A stretch of 48,879 bases of DNA from positions 1 to 48,879 of the forward strand of contig JAMLHR010000019.1 in NCBI GenBank assembly GCA_023957015.1, read 5' to 3'. The position numbers and the translations under genes were made by a program. Each line of letters opens with the position of its first letter. The first letter of the stretch is position 1. Positions 46,051-48,879 of this stretch are shown one piece after another. The stretch comes from Thermomicrobiales bacterium (GTDB taxonomy: Bacteria; Chloroflexota; Chloroflexia; Thermomicrobiales; UBA6265). The notes below the pieces were generated by a model. It was not told where the DNA came from and made no database searches. It was given only the letters and a program-made list of their open reading frames with translations.

Positions 46051-48879
46051 CCGACACCGAATCGTCCTCCCTGTTCGAGTACGCACTCTCGGATAGATCA
46101 CCCGTCAATGAAGATGAGGAGATACTGATGGAACTTCACACCGCCTTGGGTATAAGCAGACCGCCCGCAACCCTGCTCCGCTTCCCGACCGCCAAACGCC
46201 AGCCAGACTGGCAGCGATACCTCTACGCCGCGGTTGCCGCCGCACTCATTGTCGCCATGATTGGCGCGAGCTTCCGCTATCTCACCACAGACCCCGGACC
46301 GGGAGGCGACGATGTCGCATCCGTACCACCGGTCGTCCTCGGGCTAGCCAGTCCGGAAACGACCTCTGCCTGTAACGGAACCCGTAGTATCCCGGTCATT
46401 ATCGGAGCGACATCGGCACCAGAAGGGATCGCCGCCATCGTGATGACACCGGATGGTGACCTGATCCTCGATTGCGAGGGGCGCCAGGATGTGCTTGCCA
46501 CCGGAGTTCAAACCGTCTACGCCCTGGCCTGGCCCGGAGTGGTGTTCCTGGTTAATACCGACAACAGTTCCAGATACCTGAATGTGTTCACCGGTGTCAC
46601 CTTCGACGTACAGCTCTCGGAGCCCTTTACTTCGCCGCGAAGCACATTGGGTCTGCTCACCAATCGCAACTCGGGCAGGCTTGAGGTCATTCCAGCGACT
46701 GGGAATCCCGGAGCGGCTGCGATCCTGGATCTGGAAACCTTCACGGAGTTACCGCTGTTCGATCATAGAGGTGCACCACTACAAGTCACGGAGATCTTCG
46801 CGCTGACCGCCAACTACCGGGGTGACTGCATCGCTTTGGCCTATTCCAACCATGTGGCGGTGCAGAACACGGATTATCTGGACGGATTCCTGCGGGTGTC
46901 AGTCGATGGCAGTACCGTTGCGATGCCCGTAGCGGAGTCCCTCCAACCGGTCCCGCGCGAGCTGGCGATATCGCCGGATTGCGACACCGTGGCATCGGTG
47001 GCGTTCCAGGGTGAACCAGCGATGGGCACAACCAAAGTCACCATCCAATCATTTGCTGAAAGCGAAGCGATTGCGACCTACTCCGCGGAGACCCCCGACA
47101 TCCTGACCCTCATCACCTGGCTGAAGTCAGGCGATGGACTTGTCTTCGGTGCCGGAAACGCCCTCTCTTGGGCGGCACCGTTCGAGACGACTAAACCTGT
47201 CAGTCTGAAAGATAACGTGATGGTCGACACCGTCATGCTGACACGCGATCCGAACGTTGTCGCTATCTCCATTGTCGACTGGAATGCCGGGCCAGATCAG
47301 AACGCCGAGGGCACACTGATCTTCAATACCGCCACCCGGGAAACGATGATGCTGGATAGCGCCGATGTCTATCCCAGCACCAGGCTTCTCCCCGCGGAAC
47401 GCAACACCTTGATCATGCGAACGTCGCCAGTCCAGATCTATGATGCCGCCACGGGTGACCATCTGGGCGATGTCGGCGATACCACCACCGACCCGCAGAT
47501 GACCATCGTGGCGGAAGTGGATCCCTACGGTTCCGCCGAAATCGGCCTGGTCGGATCATCGCTCGATGATCTCTGGCGGATACTGGACTCCTCCGGCGAG
47601 CCGATGATGGAAAAGATCGATCCACCGACCGGGTTGGAGGTGGACGGCATGCCCATCGTGGCGATGAGCCACGATGGGTGGGTCTATCTGACCGGATCGC
47701 CACCCGCCACCAATGGATGGCTCAAGAATCTGGATGATCCGGCCGCGGATTGGGTGGAAGTGACATTTGCTTCCGACTCCAGCGCACGCGTGCAGTTCCT
47801 GCAACGTGGCGAGCAGCAGGTTGCTCCCGAGGCAACTCCGGTCACCACTCAAGCAACGTGTGATCTCAGCGCAGATTTCCCGCTGATCCTCTATGCAAAC
47901 GACTTCCCGGTCGATGCGACAACCCTCATCCTGAACGATGACGGCGATCTCGTGTTCCGCTGCGCAGGCAGTACAGTGACGACGGTAATCGCGACGAATG
48001 TCGTTGCGGTGTCGCAGACAGGACTCCCCTCAACGATCGCTGTCAGCACAGCGAATGAACAGTCATGGGAATCCATCAACGGTATTCCCGCATCCTCCAC
48101 GCTGATCAATCTCCAGACCGGTGATCGCGTGGACATGGGTGTCGGGTCCCTGTCCATGCAACGTCAGCAAGCGCATAGCGGGCCATGGCACCTGATGACT
48201 GCCGACAATGATTCACTCACTCCGGTGGTGGTGGATCTAAGGACACTGCAAACATATCCATTGCAGTCCCAGGCGCCAGAAGAGCCAGCCCTGATTACCA
48301 TGGCAACCTCAAGTAACGACGGCGACATTACCGCCATTGTGACACTGCGCGACAAGTACAGCATGAGTCTGAGGTCGAGCGATATTGTGGATGAGTCCGC
48401 CCCGCTCGAGATTCTGATCGTGGGTCAGACGTGGGACGATCACACCACATTCTCGATCGATGACATCGGCGGACGCGCGTCTGGCATCTCCATGTCACCC
48501 GATGGCAAGTACCTGACGATCGAGGTGCTGGACAGTATCGGTATCGACGGCAACAACGAACCCACGCAACTGTTGGTGATCGATACCAGCACCGGCGAGA
48601 TCGTTACCCGTACCGATGCGAACGAGAACTCAGCGATCACCGACCCGGTCTGGACAGCGGATTCAAGTCGAGTGGTCTACCTGAATGGAACCTCGCTGAT
48701 GGTGTTGGAACCCGGTGTCGCCACATCACCGCGAGAGGTGTTCACGGGAGAATCATCGCTTTCCATTCTGACACTGACCACCGATCCGAATGTCGTACTT
48801 GTACTGGTCGGCACCACCGACGATGGCGCGACGTACCACCGCGTACACCTCCACACGGGTACGTCCGAACTCCTGGGAG
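46047..48879 (+). CDS. Large membrane-anchored protein, probable anti-sigma/sensor with extracellular repeats (3' end beyond window)
   Basis: At least 944 residues, open to the window edge. It starts at a TTG overlapping the sigma stop, with AAAGGAG 7 bases upstream. Residues 1-70 are cytoplasmic and polar (LFEYALSDRSPVNEDEEIL), short for an anti-sigma domain. One span (YLYAAVAAALIVAMIGASF, about 68-88) follows. The outer part is beta-rich with propeller-like phrases (ISPDCDTVASVAFQG, MSPDGKYLTIEVLD). A cysteine module occurs twice with equal spacing: C109/C143 and C605/C639, each around a PDGDLILDCEG-like strand, so the ectodomain looks internally duplicated. It probably senses an external signal and restrains the sigma factor. 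No zinc motif is visible. Confidence 0.8.
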   Translation, partial: MTDTESSSLFEYALSDRSPVNEDEEILMELHTALGISRPPATLLRFPTAKRQPDWQRYLYAAVAAALIVAMIGASFRYLTTDPGPGGDDVASVPPVVLGLASPETTSACNGTRSIPVIIGATSAPEGIAAIVMTPDGDLILDCEGRQDVLATGVQTVYALAWPGVVFLVNTDNSSRYLNVFTGVTFDVQLSEPFTSPRSTLGLLTNRNSGRLEVIPATGNPGAAAILDLETFTELPLFDHRGAPLQVTEIFALTANYRGDCIALAYSNHVAVQNTDYLDGFLRVSVDGSTVAMPVAESLQPVPRELAISPDCDTVASVAFQGEPAMGTTKVTIQSFAESEAIATYSAETPDILTLITWLKSGDGLVFGAGNALSWAAPFETTKPVSLKDNVMVDTVMLTRDPNVVAISIVDWNAGPDQNAEGTLIFNTATRETMMLDSADVYPSTRLLPAERNTLIMRTSPVQIYDAATGDHLGDVGDTTTDPQMTIVAEVDPYGSAEIGLVGSSLDDLWRILDSSGEPMMEKIDPPTGLEVDGMPIVAMSHDGWVYLTGSPPATNGWLKNLDDPAADWVEVTFASDSSARVQFLQRGEQQVAPEATPVTTQATCDLSADFPLILYANDFPVDATTLILNDDGDLVFRCAGSTVTTVIATNVVAVSQTGLPSTIAVSTANEQSWESINGIPASSTLINLQTGDRVDMGVGSLSMQRQQAHSGPWHLMTADNDSLTPVVVDLRTLQTYPLQSQAPEEPALITMATSSNDGDITAIVTLRDKYSMSLRSSDIVDESAPLEILIVGQTWDDHTTFSIDDIGGRASGISMSPDGKYLTIEVLDSIGIDGNNEPTQLLVIDTSTGEIVTRTDANENSAITDPVWTADSSRVVYLNGTSLMVLEPGVATSPREVFTGESSLSILTLTTDPNVVLVLVGTTDDGATYHRVHLHTGTSELLG

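Overview
The window reads as one continuous piece of bacterial chromosome of fairly high G+C. It carries about 40 protein genes, no rRNA or tRNA that I could find, and no CRISPR array or insertion sequence. Gene content and order point to Chloroflexota, perhaps near Thermomicrobia. The reasons are the Asp23 / DAK kinase / DegV / recG / rsmD / coaD run, YceD-rpmF leading into a fatty-acid cluster, many GTG and TTG starts, and abundant short palindromic repeats between (and sometimes inside) genes. This is inference from gene families; there is no marker RNA to settle it. The last gene runs off the right edge.

Left part (1-14.6 kb): rpmB sits alone on the minus strand. A tightly packed plus-strand run follows: Asp23, FakA-type fatty acid kinase, two DegV/FakB-type fatty-acid-binding proteins, recG, rsmD, coaD and a coiled-coil protein. 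A clear promoter then starts yceD-rpmF, and next come fabH, fabG, accC, a second Asp23, nusB and acpP. Functionally this is lipid building (exogenous fatty acid activation by FakA/FakB, initiation and elongation by AccC, FabH, FabG and ACP, CoA supply by CoaD) mixed with ribosome and rRNA maturation (L28, L32, YceD, RsmD, NusB).

Middle part (14.6-37.1 kb): housekeeping genes in changing orientation: tatC, the ribosome-rescue factor RqcH/NFACT, gmk, def, priA, ppc, an MMPL-type membrane exporter, a class III aminotransferase, pgi, an AI-2E-type permease, a PRC-barrel protein, nadA, a HAD phosphatase, a membrane Ser/Thr kinase and a Gfo/Idh/MocA dehydrogenase. Convergent pairs often share a bidirectional hairpin or overlap by a few bases. 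nadA has a good promoter with a dyad covering its -35 box.

Right part (37.1-48.9 kb) is the accessory and least understood stretch. It starts with an AT-richer Abi_2/AbiF-family HEPN gene. A strong promoter upstream of it should produce an RNA that begins almost immediately with a 46-base hairpin, a candidate for the non-coding RNA partner of such toxins. Next is a three-gene module with a divergent promoter: a kinase-like protein facing a two-pass membrane coiled-coil protein and a single-pass protein with a MotB/TolR-like transmembrane Asp. A glycosyltransferase, thioredoxin, a structured-RNA candidate and a sigma-70 (ECF-like) factor follow. The sigma gene is translationally coupled to a very large membrane-anchored, probably beta-propeller, partner (anti-sigma/sensor type). 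I consider the AbiF-like gene with its leader RNA and the kinase/coiled-coil/MotB-like module the best candidates for undescribed biology.
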